Shown: piece after piece, positions 12,201-22,600 of the stretch | Numbering within the stretch: position 1 is the first letter of the stretch | Layout: every line of letters starts with the position of its first letter | Origin: Zygnema cylindricum | Taxonomy: Eukaryota; Streptophyta; Zygnematophyceae; Zygnematales; Zygnemataceae | Length of the DNA stretch: 64,000 bases | Direction of reading: 5' to 3' | Assembly: GCA_037447655.1 (NCBI GenBank) | Contig: JBBHKE010003160.1 | Span: 62,001-126,000 of the forward strand | Position numbers and translations under genes: made by a program | Notes under the pieces: model-generated | Seen by the model: only the letters and a program-made list of their open reading frames with translations | Database searches by the model: none | Told to the model about the DNA's origin: nothing

Positions 12201-13496
12201 TGATGTAGAGATAAGGTTTTTGTTCAGCTCCGGAATAAACAATACATCGGAGAATGTTAATATGGATGTCTTTCCTTTTACTAACACTTTCAGGTCTACC
12301 GATCCTACAAGAGTAGTGGTGACTATCCTCCCATCCCCGTACTCTATCTCTACGGTGGGAATATTTCTTATCTTAGTGAACAGGTGTCTATCCTTACACA
12401 TGTGCATTGAGGCACCTGAATCTATAATCCAGCCTGCTTCACCTTTCAATCCACCGTAAGCACATTTCTGCCTTCGTGGAATTTCAACCTCAGTTTTCGC
12501 CTCCAACTCCTCATCCAAAAGGAGCTCATCGTCCTCGTCCTCGGATTCCGCCTCAAGTACCTGTGTGACAAGGGCCTTTTTCTTTCCTCTCGGGGTACCA
12601 CCGGTCTGCCCCTCCTTTAACCGAAGCTCGGTTAGCTTGGTGCACTCTGCCATATAGTGCCCCGGTTTCTTACCAAAATGACATAAACCTTTGGGAGCCC
12701 TTGGTTCGAACTCGCCAACCTGTTTTTTCTGCTCCCTACCCCCATAGTTTCCGACTGGTTTCCGGGAATCCTTGTTCCTCCAATCGGTCGCTGTTGCCAA
12801 GGCTTGGCCACTCTTTCCTCCCCTTTGGATCTCAATCGTATTCTCTCGAACGAGAATCATCCCTACCACTGAGTTCCATTTCCACCTTGAGTCCGGGAAG
12901 TCCTGCACACGGTTGACTATGTTCTCGAACTCATCAGGTAACTTCATTAGTAAACAGTTAACTTTTTCTTTTTCACTAAAAACTTTACCCGCACTCTCTA
13001 GCTCCATGAAGAGTGTAGCAAGCTCATTGCAAAAATCCAACATATTTCCCCCTTTGTATACATACTCCTTAAATTTCTGATCAGCCAACTGTTGTTGCTG
13101 AATCGTACCACTTCGGTACATCTCTATGAGAGCCATCCAAAGATCGGATGCCCTTTCTACCTGCAAATGAGGACATGCAAGTCCTTGAGTGAGATGGCGT
13201 AGGATGAAGTGCTTTGCCGCCATATTGTTGAAGTCCCAGGTTTCAGTATCATTCTCCTCGTTCCTCGGAATAGGTGACATGAATGCTAAACCAATTGCTA
13301 TTGGTGTGGTCGCCTCCTTCTCCTTTCCTTTGTCCACCACCTCTCCTTCTTTTGTTTCCTCCGTTGAAGGTGAATCCTCTTTCCTGTTGAATCTGCTTCC
13401 TTTAAACCCTGGAGGAATTCCAAGACTTGATGGACGCCCTAATCTTCCACTCACTATCCCCCAAAACCTTTTTTCGCATAGAGCTCCTATCATCAT
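9222..13496 (-). CDS. Gag-Pol polyprotein of copia A (1424 codons)
   Basis: This single frame encodes all copia functions in copia order. Residues 1-230 are the Gag (UBN2-type) region. The zinc knuckle is C272-HF-G275-KKPG-H280-YMAE-C285, so the second Cys of CX2CX4HX4C is Gly. Protease has D359-S-G-A. The integrase zinc finger is H491, H496, C525, C528, and the catalytic triad is D556, D619, E655 with the 35-residue spacing. RT has YVDD at 1094-1097. RNase H has D1274, E1314 and D1350. The length is close to that of a complete copia polyprotein. The start given is the first ATG after an in-frame TAG at 13503-13505. Related copies have a Trp codon there and start about 20 codons earlier, at the PBS ATG. 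Translation from the usual start would therefore stop early. Pol looks intact; Gag is probably impaired. Confidence 0.93.
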   Translation of the reverse strand: MMIGALCEKRFWGIVSGRLGRPSSLGIPPGFKGSRFNRKEDSPSTEETKEGEVVDKGKEKEATTPIAIGLAFMSPIPRNEENDTETWDFNNMAAKHFILRHLTQGLACPHLQVERASDLWMALIEMYRSGTIQQQQLADQKFKEYVYKGGNMLDFCNELATLFMELESAGKVFSEKEKVNCLLMKLPDEFENIVNRVQDFPDSRWKWNSVVGMILVRENTIEIQRGGKSGQALATATDWRNKDSRKPVGNYGGREQKKQVGEFEPRAPKGLCHFGKKPGHYMAECTKLTELRLKEGQTGGTPRGKKKALVTQVLEAESEDEDDELLLDEELEAKTEVEIPRRQKCAYGGLKGEAGWIIDSGASMHMCKDRHLFTKIRNIPTVEIEYGDGRIVTTTLVGSVDLKVLVKGKTSILTFSDVLFIPELNKNLISTSVLDDKGFFTSTREGDFTASFEEDVYFIAEKGSHGMFRLILSNETKKLYYAGVHDIMMWHKRLGHVNLDKLREMKKMGVVEGIQFSESDDISDCSGCAQGKAHRLPFPKTATYKGEKLLDLVHTDIWGPPRVPSPGGKRFMMTITDDWSRYSRVYFLKNKSEAEDCFRQYKAWSEKLHETPIKRVRSDNGGEYTSNQFEDFLREDGVQHQKTVPENPEQNGVAERLNGTLSDSARSMLSDKKIGKRFWAEAMNCANYLKNRVLTSAIKDQTPYERWTRRKPDLSHLKVFGSQVFSLDRDRSNWKLDPKGKPGYLLGYDEDVKGYRFYDLKREDIILVKHLVVMDEGKSVDPFKYTKSVKIRFESENSDDFELPNYPGFRDDDILAGTNQTEKDSAVETPVTTLLEAEDVVEIDSESRDRGEAEFVRKNPREPSIPASDFEGGRRSSKRLQEKQVNNKVTKLSHQDEPQTYREAMTCPERNRWKTAINEEMASIMAADTWELVDCPPNRKPIGCKWVFKLKLNPDNTIERYKARLVAKGFTQKEGIDYEETFAPVVRFPSVCILLSLAAAKDMEVHQMDIKLAFLHGELEEEIFMRQPEGFVEEGEESKVCWLIKSFYGLKQAPRQWNKKLDEFLTGLGYIRISSDHSIYVFEDEEGFIFIAIYVDDLLVLSKSMEKINKLKTDLKGRFEMKDMGEAKYILGIQVERDRKRKIIRLTQKEAIGNMLEKFQMDKAYSCTTPMELKKGSEGSEEEGVIVLDEELSPDEHKFMQTIPYRQVVGSLIYFMNCTRPDLAAAVGVLSRSLNAPTKKDWEAAKRVLRYLVGTRDLWLHLGGENTDITTWSDASYGDAPMRRCTSGYVLYVGDGACCWSSKQQKVIAQSTMEAEYMASCSAVKELMWVKSLLGELGHLKSGVQKIFCDNQAAIAISANPKHHFKAKHMDIRLSFVREKVENKIISLEYRPDSEMVADMMTKREPSPKLIFCREKCGLKLKID

Positions 13497-13556
13497 ACTT
13501 TCCTAGTATATGAAGCCAGTTCCATTAAAGATTGGTACCCTAGAGGGTAGGCCCAT
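13497..13556 (-). other. Gag N-terminal codons of copia A, closed by a stop
   Basis: From the ATG inside the PBS (13556-13554) the frame reads MGLPSRVPIFNGTGFIY and then meets TAG at 13505-13503. Homologous copies D, E and N read ...FIYWEAMMMGAL, so the stop is a TGG-to-TAG change. The frame is otherwise the same as the long downstream frame. Confidence 0.88.
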
Positions 13557-13560
13557 AACG
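13547..13560 (-). other. Primer-binding site of copia A
   Basis: The sense strand reads CGTTATGGGCCTAC, next to the LTR end GTTTCA. It differs from the family consensus GGTTATGGGCCCAC at two positions. It is complementary to the anticodon stem-loop of initiator tRNA-Met, not to a tRNA 3' end. Confidence 0.82.
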
Positions 13561-14609
13561 TGAAACTCTGAGACCTCCATAAGTCCTCAGAGTGGACAGC
13601 TTCCTAGAAGCCTCTAGGATAATCCTGACCCCTTTGTGTTTAAGCAAAAATAACTGCCACCCTAGCAGACAAAAACTCTGACCAACTTCACCCTTGTGAA
13701 GACAAGACTCCCTTGAGTCGATAGCAAAAAGAATCTCTGAATTTGCTCCCCTGAGCAGTAAGTTATGGAGGGTCAAAGTTGACATTTTGTACAGAAGCTC
13801 TCTGGGAGAGGGGGTCCTATCTTCTAATATTTCTAAGTCATATCTCTCTCACAGACTCTATCTACTGATGTACTGAACCAATCAGAATTGAGTTCCGTAC
13901 GCAAAAGTACAGCTGCCGGTGTACTTTATGTACGGACATTGTACGACATGGCCAAAATGTCGACACATGTCAAATCCGGATTCGGTGCCATAATCTCCGG
14001 AGATTCCACAATCCAACGGAATTTCGCCACGCGTCATCCGATGTGGCGATGGCCACAAACCGCCGAAATCTTCCTCTGCGATCTCGGCGCTAATCCCGGC
14101 CGTCCGATTAAATTCGGCTTTAATCGTAGCCGTAATAAATACATGCGCGGTATTTGTTTCATTTACGAAACAAATGCGCGGTACTGATTTGTGTCCGTAC
14201 CGTAAGTCGTACATTATATATTACTGGATCTATGTATCGCGTAATTCATTGCAGTTAAATGGTTTTTCGCACGTATATTTATTTAAATAACTATCAAACT
14301 ATATACTACGTAACAATACCGCTAGACTAAACGGCTAAGGCTACCGGCTATTTCCTGACTGCCGGCCGGTAGGTACAAGGATCAAATTCTGCCGCCGGCA
14401 CATAAATTTCACTTAAATAAATAAACCCTAATATAAATTTCCCGTAAACCTCAGGATAGCCAAGGTAGCCATGGCTCTAGCTTCCTCTCCAATTTCTCAG
14501 TGATTGCGACAAGTTTGAGAGTTGGAGAGAGAAGTTAGAGATAGACTGCCTCGACTTCTATATTTCTTTTCAGACCTAGAAAATACTAATAAAACCATTA
14601 GTTTCTACA
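13561..14609 (-). repeat. 5' LTR of copia A
   Basis: 1049 bp, the same length as the 3' LTR, and bounded by the TTAGC duplication at 14610-14614. It carries the same U3 hairpin, antisense tRNA-like block and R/U5 hairpin as the 3' LTR. Confidence 0.95.
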
Positions 14610-15106
14610 TTAGCGCCTCCTACATTATCAAATATTTCCTTGGCTAATGGCAACGAATAACGGTCTTATATAGTTCTTGAGTTGAGTTCACGGTAATCGT
14701 CGCACATTTGACGATCAGTAAAGTTTCCCTCGACATCTTTTTTTTTGAGGCATGACAGTGGGTGTTGCAAAAGTAGAGTGCGAAAGATAAATGAGGCCAA
14801 CTTCCTGCAATTCAGCGCAACGTCGATCGACTAACTCCCATTCCGTTTTGGATAAGCGGTGTTTTAGCTTGAAAATAGGACAATCGTCTTCGAGATCTGT
14901 AGACATTTTGTAAGTTGCATTGCGACGAAGATCATTCATAGAGAAAGCGAAAGCATTGGTATTCCGTAGAATCACTTAGTTTAGTAAATTATGTTCAGAC
15001 TGAGAGAGATAGCCCCAAATTTCCATTTTGGAGGTTCCTAACTTTTAATTGTGATCGCTTTTGAAATTATATTGGTTCCATTTCCCCACAGAAATTGCTT
15101 ACCTAA
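14610..15106 (-). pseudogene. Ty3/gypsy RT, N-terminal part
   Basis: The minus strand encodes the region just before the gypsy RT core: LSKTEWELVDRRCAELQEVG and then FATPTVMPQKK. This is the upstream neighbour of the RT core at 8159-7812, so the two are one gene interrupted by copia A. Upstream, 15106 to about 14976 shows no clear gypsy protease or gag. The element is truncated there against a family-2 LTR fragment. No start or LTR of the gypsy element is visible. Confidence 0.8.
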
Positions 15107-15185
15107 AGAAGCTTATCTAGATAGTGCCGACTCCAAGTTGATACAAACCCAAATGAATGACACCTTGACAGTCAGAACTCGTATA
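15107..15185 (-). repeat. Family-2 LTR fragment
   Basis: Antisense sequence (aagaagcttatctagatag, then gtgccgactccaagttgat) matches the 3' end of family-2 LTRs seen at 31670-31740 and 57560-57660. It is about 79 bp and sits between gypsy sequence and the LTR of element C. Confidence 0.7.
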
Positions 15186-16237
15186 TGCAACTTTGAGACC
15201 TGTATTGGCCCTTAGAGTAGGCAGCTCACTTGAAGCCCTTAGGATAACCCTGAACACTTTGAGTTTCCACAACAATAACTGCCACCCTGACAGATTAAAA
15301 GTGTGACCAGCTTTAGCCCAGTGAAGAGAACACTCCCCTGAGTCGATAACAAAAAGAATCTCTGAATTTTCTCCCATGAGCAGTAAGTTATGAAGGGTCA
15401 AAGTTGACCTTTTGTACAGGAGTTTTATGAGAGAGACAGGTCTACCCACCAAATTTTCTTAGTCCTAAATCCCTCTCTAAACCCTATAGTATTAGAGTAC
15501 GGCACCAATAAGATTATTTTGTCGTACATAAAAGTACAAGTGCTGATGTACTTTTTGTACGACCATCGTACCGCATGGCTGAAATGTTGACGTATGCCAT
15601 ATCCGAATTAGTTCCTATATTCTCAGAAGATGGCGTACGCGAATGACGTCGTGCAACGTGGCGCTTGACCTGGCGTTGACCGAAAAACTCCAAAGCGCCT
15701 ATTCCACAATCTCGGCGCCCATCTTGCCGTTTGATTAAAATCGACATTTGATTCTAGCCGTCAAAAATCAATGCGAGGTATTTGTTTCGCCGTCAAAACA
15801 AATGCGCGGTACTCATTTTGCGAAGTACCGTACGCTGTACGTATATTTTAACTGTGTCTATGTTACATGTTTGTTCGCGTCGTTAACTGAATTTATATAG
15901 TCGTACAGATTTAAATATCTATCAAACCCTATATGTCTCAGCACTGATCCTATACTATAAGATAAAGCGACCGCCTATTTCTGACTTGACGGACGGTAGG
16001 TACCAAAATCAAATCGTGGGTCCGTCAAGTATATTTTGGTAAATATACCAAAATCTACCGGTTGTCTCTCTTTTTCTAAACAACATATGCAGCCATGGCT
16101 CTAGCTCCTTCTTTAACTTTGAGTGACTGCGACAAGTGTGGGAGCTAAAGAGAGGAGTTAGAGGCAGACTGCCTCGGCTTCTTTATTGCATTTCATTTTA
16201 GACCTAGAAAATACTAAAAGAACCATTAACTTTTACA
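15186..16237 (-). repeat. 3' LTR of copia C (family 1)
   Basis: A 1052-bp LTR. The sense strand starts TGTAAAAGTTAATGG at 16237 and ends TTGCA at 15186. It abuts the purine tract and pol remnant of element C. Confidence 0.87.
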
Positions 16238-18556
16238 CTCCCGTTATTTTCTAGTCACTCTTTAATTTCAAACCACACTTGTTTTTTGCAGAAATTTAGG
16301 TTAAGGGAATGCACTGGTTTGGCCATCATATCTGCTAGCATCTCGCTATCTGGTGTGTACTCTAAACTAGATATTTTGTTTTCTACCTTCTCACTAACAA
16401 AGCTTAGTCTAATGTCCATGTGTTTGGCTTTAAAGTGATCTTTAGGATTGGCAGCAATAGCGATTGCTGCCTCATTATCACAAAAACAATTATGCACACC
16501 ACTCTTAAGGTGACCAAGCTCACCAAGCAAAGACTTGATCCACATCAATTCTTTTAAAACAGAGCAAGAGTCCATATATTCAGCCTCCATGGTAGACTGA
16601 GCAATAACCTTTTGTTGTTTGCTACTCCAGTAACAAGCCCCATCACCCACAAATAATACATATCCAGAAGTACATCTCCTCATCGGAGCATCACTATAAC
16701 TGGCATCACTTTAAGTAGTGATGTCAGTATCCCCCCTACCCATATGCAACCATAGATCCCTAGTTCCTATCGAATATCTAAGGACTCTCTTAGCTGCCTC
16801 CAATCTCTCTTAGTGGGAGCATTTAGACTCATACTTAGCACTCCTATAGCTGCAGCTACATCCGACCGGGTACAATTCATAAAATAGATTAGGCTTCCCA
16901 CTACTTGCCTGTAAGGAATAGTCTGCATAAACTTCTGTTTTTCTGTACCTTATACCTCGTCTAAGATAATGACTCCTTCTTCCACACTCCCCTTAGTTCC
17001 TTTCTTTAACTTTATTAGAGTTATACAACTATTAGCGTTATCCATCTGAAACTTTTCCAACATGTTCCCTATTGCTTATTTCTAAGTTATTCTTATAATC
17101 TTTCTTTCTCGATCTCTTTCTACTTGAATTCCTAAAACATATCTTGCTCTCCCCATATCCTTCATCTTAAATCTCCCCTTAAGATCGGTTTTCATTTTAT
17201 TAATTTTGTCCAATGATTTACTTAAAACAAGCAAATCATCAACATAAATTGCAAAACAAAAAAACACATTTCTCATCTTCAAAAACATAAATTGAGTGAT
17301 TTGAGCTGATTCGGATATATCCTAGACAGGTAAGAAACTCATCAAGCTTCTTATTCCAATGTCCGGGCGCTTGTTTCAAACCATAAAGAGATTTAATCAG
17401 CCGACATACCTTACTCTCCTCTCCTTGCTCCACAAATCCTTCGGGTTGTCGCATGAAGATCTCCTCTTCCAGTTATCTATGCAAAAAGGTTGTCTTAATG
17501 TCCATCTGGTGCACCTCGATGTCTTCCGCTGCTACCAAACTGAGAAGTATGCGAACGGAGGGAAATCTAACGACCGGGGCAAAGGTTTCCTCGTAGTCGA
17601 TTCCCTCTTTCTATGTAAATCCTTTTGCCACTAACCAAGCCTTGTAGCGCTTAATGGTGTTATTTGGGTTCATTTTTAATTTGAACACCCACTTACAACC
17701 GATTGGTTTTCGGTTAGGTGGAAAATCCACCAACTCTGAAGTATCGGTTACCATAATTAAGGCCATCTCCGCATTGATGGTTGACTTCCACCTGTTCTTT
17801 TCTCGACAATTCATCGTCTCTCCATAAGTCTGAGGTTCATTCGGATGAGATAGTTTTGTTACCTTAGTATTAACCTGTTTTTCTTGCAACCTTTTGCTAC
17901 TTCTCCTTCCTCCCTCAAAATCTGTGGCCGGAATAGATGGTTCCCGTGTGTTCTTTCGAACAATCTCGGCTTCTCCCTTGTACCTCGATTCCGAATCAAT
18001 TTCCACCACGACTTTCGCTTCGGGTAGAGTTGTCACTGGAATTTCCACGACCGAGTCCTTCTCGGTCTGATTTGTACTTGTTAGAATGCCATCTTCTCTG
18101 AAACTAGGATAGTTAGGAAGCTCAAAGTCATCGGAATTTTTCTGACTCAAATCTGATTTTTAGTGACTTTGTACACTAGAAGGGATCCACAGACTTTCTT
18201 TCATCCATAACAAATAGGTGTTTTACTAAGATTATATCTTCCCTTTTTAGATCATAAACTCTGTATCCTTTTACATTCTCATCATATCTTTATTAGTACA
18301 CCGATTCTCCTTTAAGATCTTGTTTCCAATTAGACCGATCTGTATCTAGACTAAACACTTGACTGCCGAAAACCTTTAAGTGAGATATGTCTGGTTTCCG
18401 ACCGGTCTATCTCTCATAAGGTGTTTGGCCTTTTACCGTTGAAGTAAGAACTTTATTTTTGAGGTAATTAGCACAGTTCATTGCTTCAGCCCAAAATCTT
18501 TTTCCTATCTTTTTATTCGACGACATATTTCTAGCACTATCACTTAGTGTCCTATT
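16238..18556 (-). pseudogene. Pol remnant of copia C: integrase tail, RT, RNase H
   Basis: Minus-strand family-1 pol. RNase H is at 16683-16255 (SSKQQKVIAQSTMEAEYM), RT pieces at about 18150-17082 (CKWVFKLKMNPNNTIKRYK, MRQPEGFVEQGEESKV, YVDDLLVLSKS), and the integrase C-terminal region up to 18556. Frameshifts and stops separate the pieces; near 17250 the frame shifts within the YVDD strand. It ends abruptly at 18556 inside the integrase, at codons for L-S-D-S-A-R, where family-3 element D begins. The missing upstream integrase is found inverted at 24940-25577. Protease and gag of C were not found. Confidence 0.87.
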
Positions 18557-19592
18557 TGAAATTTTGTGTCCTCCATTGGACTACAGAATACAGGAAGCCT
18601 CTAGATAATTATTAACTAACCCACTTTCAATGGTAACCACTGCTACCCAAGCAGACAAGCAGACAATCTGACTGCACCCCTGTGCAACCTGGACTCCCCT
18701 GAGTCCGTAGGAAAACGAATCACTGAAAAACGGCCAACCAGCCGATAAGTTATGAGGCAGTAAAAGTGCCAATTCGTACAAACTCTCAAAGGGAGAGGTG
18801 ACTATCTACCAAAATTTTCTAAGTCTTGATTCCCTCAAATAACTTCTATCTACTAAAGTACGGACCAATCAGATTACTGTACCGATCCAAAAAGTACTAC
18901 TGCGGGTGTATCTTTTGTAAAGCCTATGTACGAGAAGGTTATTAAGCGGACGCGTGTCTGCTTTTCACTCGTCCGTACATTCCTCGGAATTCCCATGACT
19001 GAATGTCATCTCTCCACGTGGCTCCAGATCATGCCACATCACAAAACGCCAAAGTGACCACATCGGGATTTCGACGATGATGTGCGCCGTTTGATTTGCA
19101 GCGAGACGCAATCTTAGCCGTTATAATTACTTGCGCGACATTTATTTCGCTGTCGAAACAAAATGCGTGGTATCCATTTTGAAATAGAATCGTACTTCGT
19201 ACTTTCATAAAACTGTATCTATGCATGCCGTATACAGTTTTAGTTAAATGGATTTGTTCCTCCCTAAATATATATATATCTATCACATACTATAGCTTTT
19301 AGCATTGGTCCTATTCTAATAGTATAAAGCTGATCGGTATCAGCCAACTTGACGAACCGCAGGTACCGGGATCAAATCCCGGGTCTGTCAGGAATATTTT
19401 TAGTAACCTACTAAAACTAACTGCCTGTTGAACTAAGGTAGCCATAGATCAACCACCCTCTCTATCTTTCAGTGACTACAACAAGTATGGGGGCTAGAGA
19501 GAGGAGGTGGAGGCAGGCTGCCCGTCCTTTTTTTTTTTTATTCTAACATATTTAAACCTAGAAAATACTATAGAAATCTATTAATTTCAACA
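18557..19592 (-). repeat. 3' LTR of D (subtype X)
   Basis: A 1036-bp LTR. The T-arm-like sequence CCGGGATCAAATCCCGG at 19366-19382 is a 5-bp stem with a 7-base loop. By eye it matches the LTR at 25578-26630 far better than D's own 5' LTR. The left flank ctatt pairs with aataa (inverted) at 25573-25577. Confidence 0.87.
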
Positions 19593-19605
19593 CTCCCCTT
19601 ATTTT

Positions 19606-22600
19606 CTAGTCTAATTTTATTTTTTCTTTCAACCCGCATTTTTCCCGACAATATTTTTATTTAGGAGAGGGCACAAGTTTGGTCATCATGTCGGCCACCA
19701 TTTCTTCATCAGGTCTATACACAAGATTTAAAATTTTATTTTAAATTTTTTCTCTTTCGAAGCTTAATCTTATGTCCATATGTTTTGCTTTGAAATGGTG
19801 TTTTGGATTGGCTGCAATTGCGATTGCACCTTGTTTATCGCAAAAGATTTCATGCACTCCCTCTTTCATATATCGTAGTTCTTGCAATAATGACTTTACT
19901 CACATTAGTTGTTTTACAGCTGAACAAGACGCCATATACTTAGCCTCCATAGTAGACTGAGCAACCACCTTTTGTTGCTTACTGCTCCAACAGCAAGCAC
20001 CTTCCCCCACATACAAAACATATCCAGAAGTGCATCTTCTCATAGGTGCATCCCCATAACTTGCATCACTCCAAGTGGTGATATCAGTGTACTCCCCTCC
20101 CAAATGCAACTATAATTATCTGGTTCCAACCAGATATCTCATGACTCTCTTAGGTGCCTCCCAATCTCTCTTCCTAGGATCATTAAAACTCGTACTGAGT
20201 ACTTAAACTTCTGCCGCTATGTCCGACCTAGTACAGTTCATAAAATAGATTAATCTTCCTACGACCTGTCTATATGGGATAGACTTCATAAACTCTCTCT
20301 CTTTAAGACTCATCTGATCGTCTAAGATCATCACTCCTCGTTCTACACTCCCATCACTTACTTTTTTCAAGTCCATGGGAGTGGTACAACTGTTAGCATT
20401 TTCCATCTCGAATTTCTCGAGCATATTTCCTATTGCTTCTTTCTGAGTAAGTCTGCTAATCTTCTTCCCCCTATCTCTCTCCATTTGGATCCCCAAAGTA
20501 TATTTTGCCTCCCCTAAATTCTTTATATCAAATCTGCCCCTAAGATCTTTCTTTAGCCTATTAATCTTCTCCAAAGACTTACTTAACACAAGCAGATCAT
20601 CCACATAAATTGCAATAAAAATGACACCATTCTCATCTTCAAAAATACAGATAGATTGGTCAGAGCTGATACGGATATATCCCAGATCGCTGAGAAACTC
20701 ATCTAGTTACTTATTCCACTGTCGGGGAGCCTGCTTGAGTCCATATAAGGACTTTTTGAGCCTGCATACTTTGCTCTCTTCTCCTTCTTCCACGAACCCC
20801 TCGGGTTGCCTCATGAAAATTTATTCCTCTAACTCACCATTAAGAAAAGAAGTCTTAATGTCCATCTGGTGTATTTGCATGTCTTCCGCTGCTGCCACAC
20901 TAAGGAGAATCCTTACTGATGGGAACCGAACAACTAGAGCAAAGGTCTCCTCATAGTCAATCCCCTCCTTTTGGGTGAACCCCTTCCCTACCAATCGAGC
21001 CTTATATCTATCAATGGTTTTATCTGGGTTCACTTTTAATTTAAATACCCATTTAAACCTCATAGGTTTTTTGCCTGAAGGACAATCCGCAAGTTCCCTA
21101 GTATTTGCTTCCATGATAGAATCCATCTCATCATTTATGGCTCTAATCCATCTTTCTTTCTCTGGACTATTCACTGCCTCCGAGTAAGACTAAGGCTCAT
21201 CTGGGTGAGATAGCTTAGTTACCTTATGAGCGGCTTGTTTTTCCTGTAATCTTTTGCTGCTCCTCCTCCCTCCCTCAAACTCCAAAGCTGGAATGGTTTT
21301 AAGTCTTGGGTTTCTTCTCACTGTCTCATCGGCTCCATTGTCCATGGAAGTCGGTTCTGGTCCCGCTTCTTCTATGTTCTCGAAATCTATAGGAGTATAT
21401 AAGATTTCCGGTAAGTCTCTTGTATCTCGGATATCTCCCCTGAATTTGTAATCACGGTGTCACCCATGTCCCTTTCGGGAACGACCGAGTTCTCCTCACT
21501 TTCGGACTCAAATATGATCCTTATCTTCTTTGTATATTTGAAGGGGTCAAATGACTTCCCCTCATCCATGACAACTAAGTGTTGACCAGAATGATATCTT
21601 TCTTTGCTAAGTCATAGACTCTATATCCCTTAACATCCTCATCATATCCCACAAAGTTTCCAGGTTTTCCCTTAGCATCTCGTTTCCAGTTTTTCTTATC
21701 CGTGTCAAGACTGTAAACTTGGCTACCAAATACTTTAAGGTGTGAGATATCTGGTTTCCTTCCAACCCATCTCACATAAGGTGTCACTCCCTTTGTAGCT
21801 GTGGTAAGGACTCTATTCTTAATGTAGTTGGCACAATTCATTTCTTCTGCCCAAAATCTCTTTCCTATTTTCTTGTCTGCCTACATACTGTATGCAATAT
21901 CTCCTAGTGTTCGATTCAACTTATCACCTACCCCATTTGTTCCGTGTTATATGGTAGAGTTTTCTGGTGCTGCACTCCCTCATCTCTCCGATATTCCTCA
22001 AACTGGTTAGAGGTATATTCCCCCCTATTATCACTCCGTATCCTCTTAATGGGGGTTTCATGCACCTTCTCACTCCAGGCTTTATATTCTTTGAAGTAAG
22101 TTGATGCTTCAGACTTTGTTTTCAGAAAGTAGACTCTAAAGTATCTAGACCAGTCATCAGTTATTGTCATCATAAACTCTTTCCTCCAACCGAAGGTACT
22201 TTTGCTGGTCCCCAAATATCTGTGTGGACCAAGTCTAATACTTTCTCACCTCTATATGTGGCGGCTTTGGGAAATGGAAACCTGTGAGCCTTACCTTGAG
22301 CACAACCACTACAATCATCCATCATTTCATTATCCCCAAACTAAATGCCTTCTACTACCCCAAGCTTTTTCATTTCCCTTAATCTATCAAAATGCACATG
22401 CCCCAACCGCTTATGCCAAATCTTCAACTTAGGAACACCAACATAATAAGCATTCTTCTTTTTCATTACTCAGGTTAAGCCTAAATATTCCTTGGCTACC
22501 CTTATCTGCCGTGAAGTAAACTTCATCCCCATACTTAGCTGTAAAGACTCCCTTCTGAGTGAAGGTATCAAACTCCTTGTCATCTAGCACGGACGTAGAG

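Larger units (their letters stand above)
8160..14609 (-). mobile_element. Copia element A (family 1), nearly intact
   Basis: A 6450-bp Ty1/copia element with 1049-bp LTRs at both ends, a perfect 5-bp target-site duplication (TTAGC) and one uninterrupted 4.3-kb gag-pol frame. It is inserted in the RT gene of the gypsy element, whose coding continues on either side. The LTRs differ at roughly two dozen positions by eye, so the insertion is fairly recent but not brand new. Two lesions are notable. A stop codon lies 18 codons after the PBS ATG, and the second Cys of the Gag zinc knuckle is replaced. Confidence 0.95.

Noticed and set aside
155-14609. Endogenous pararetrovirus or retrovirus
   Set aside because: Pol order protease-integrase-RT-RNase H is Ty1/copia; no envelope or movement-protein frame was seen.
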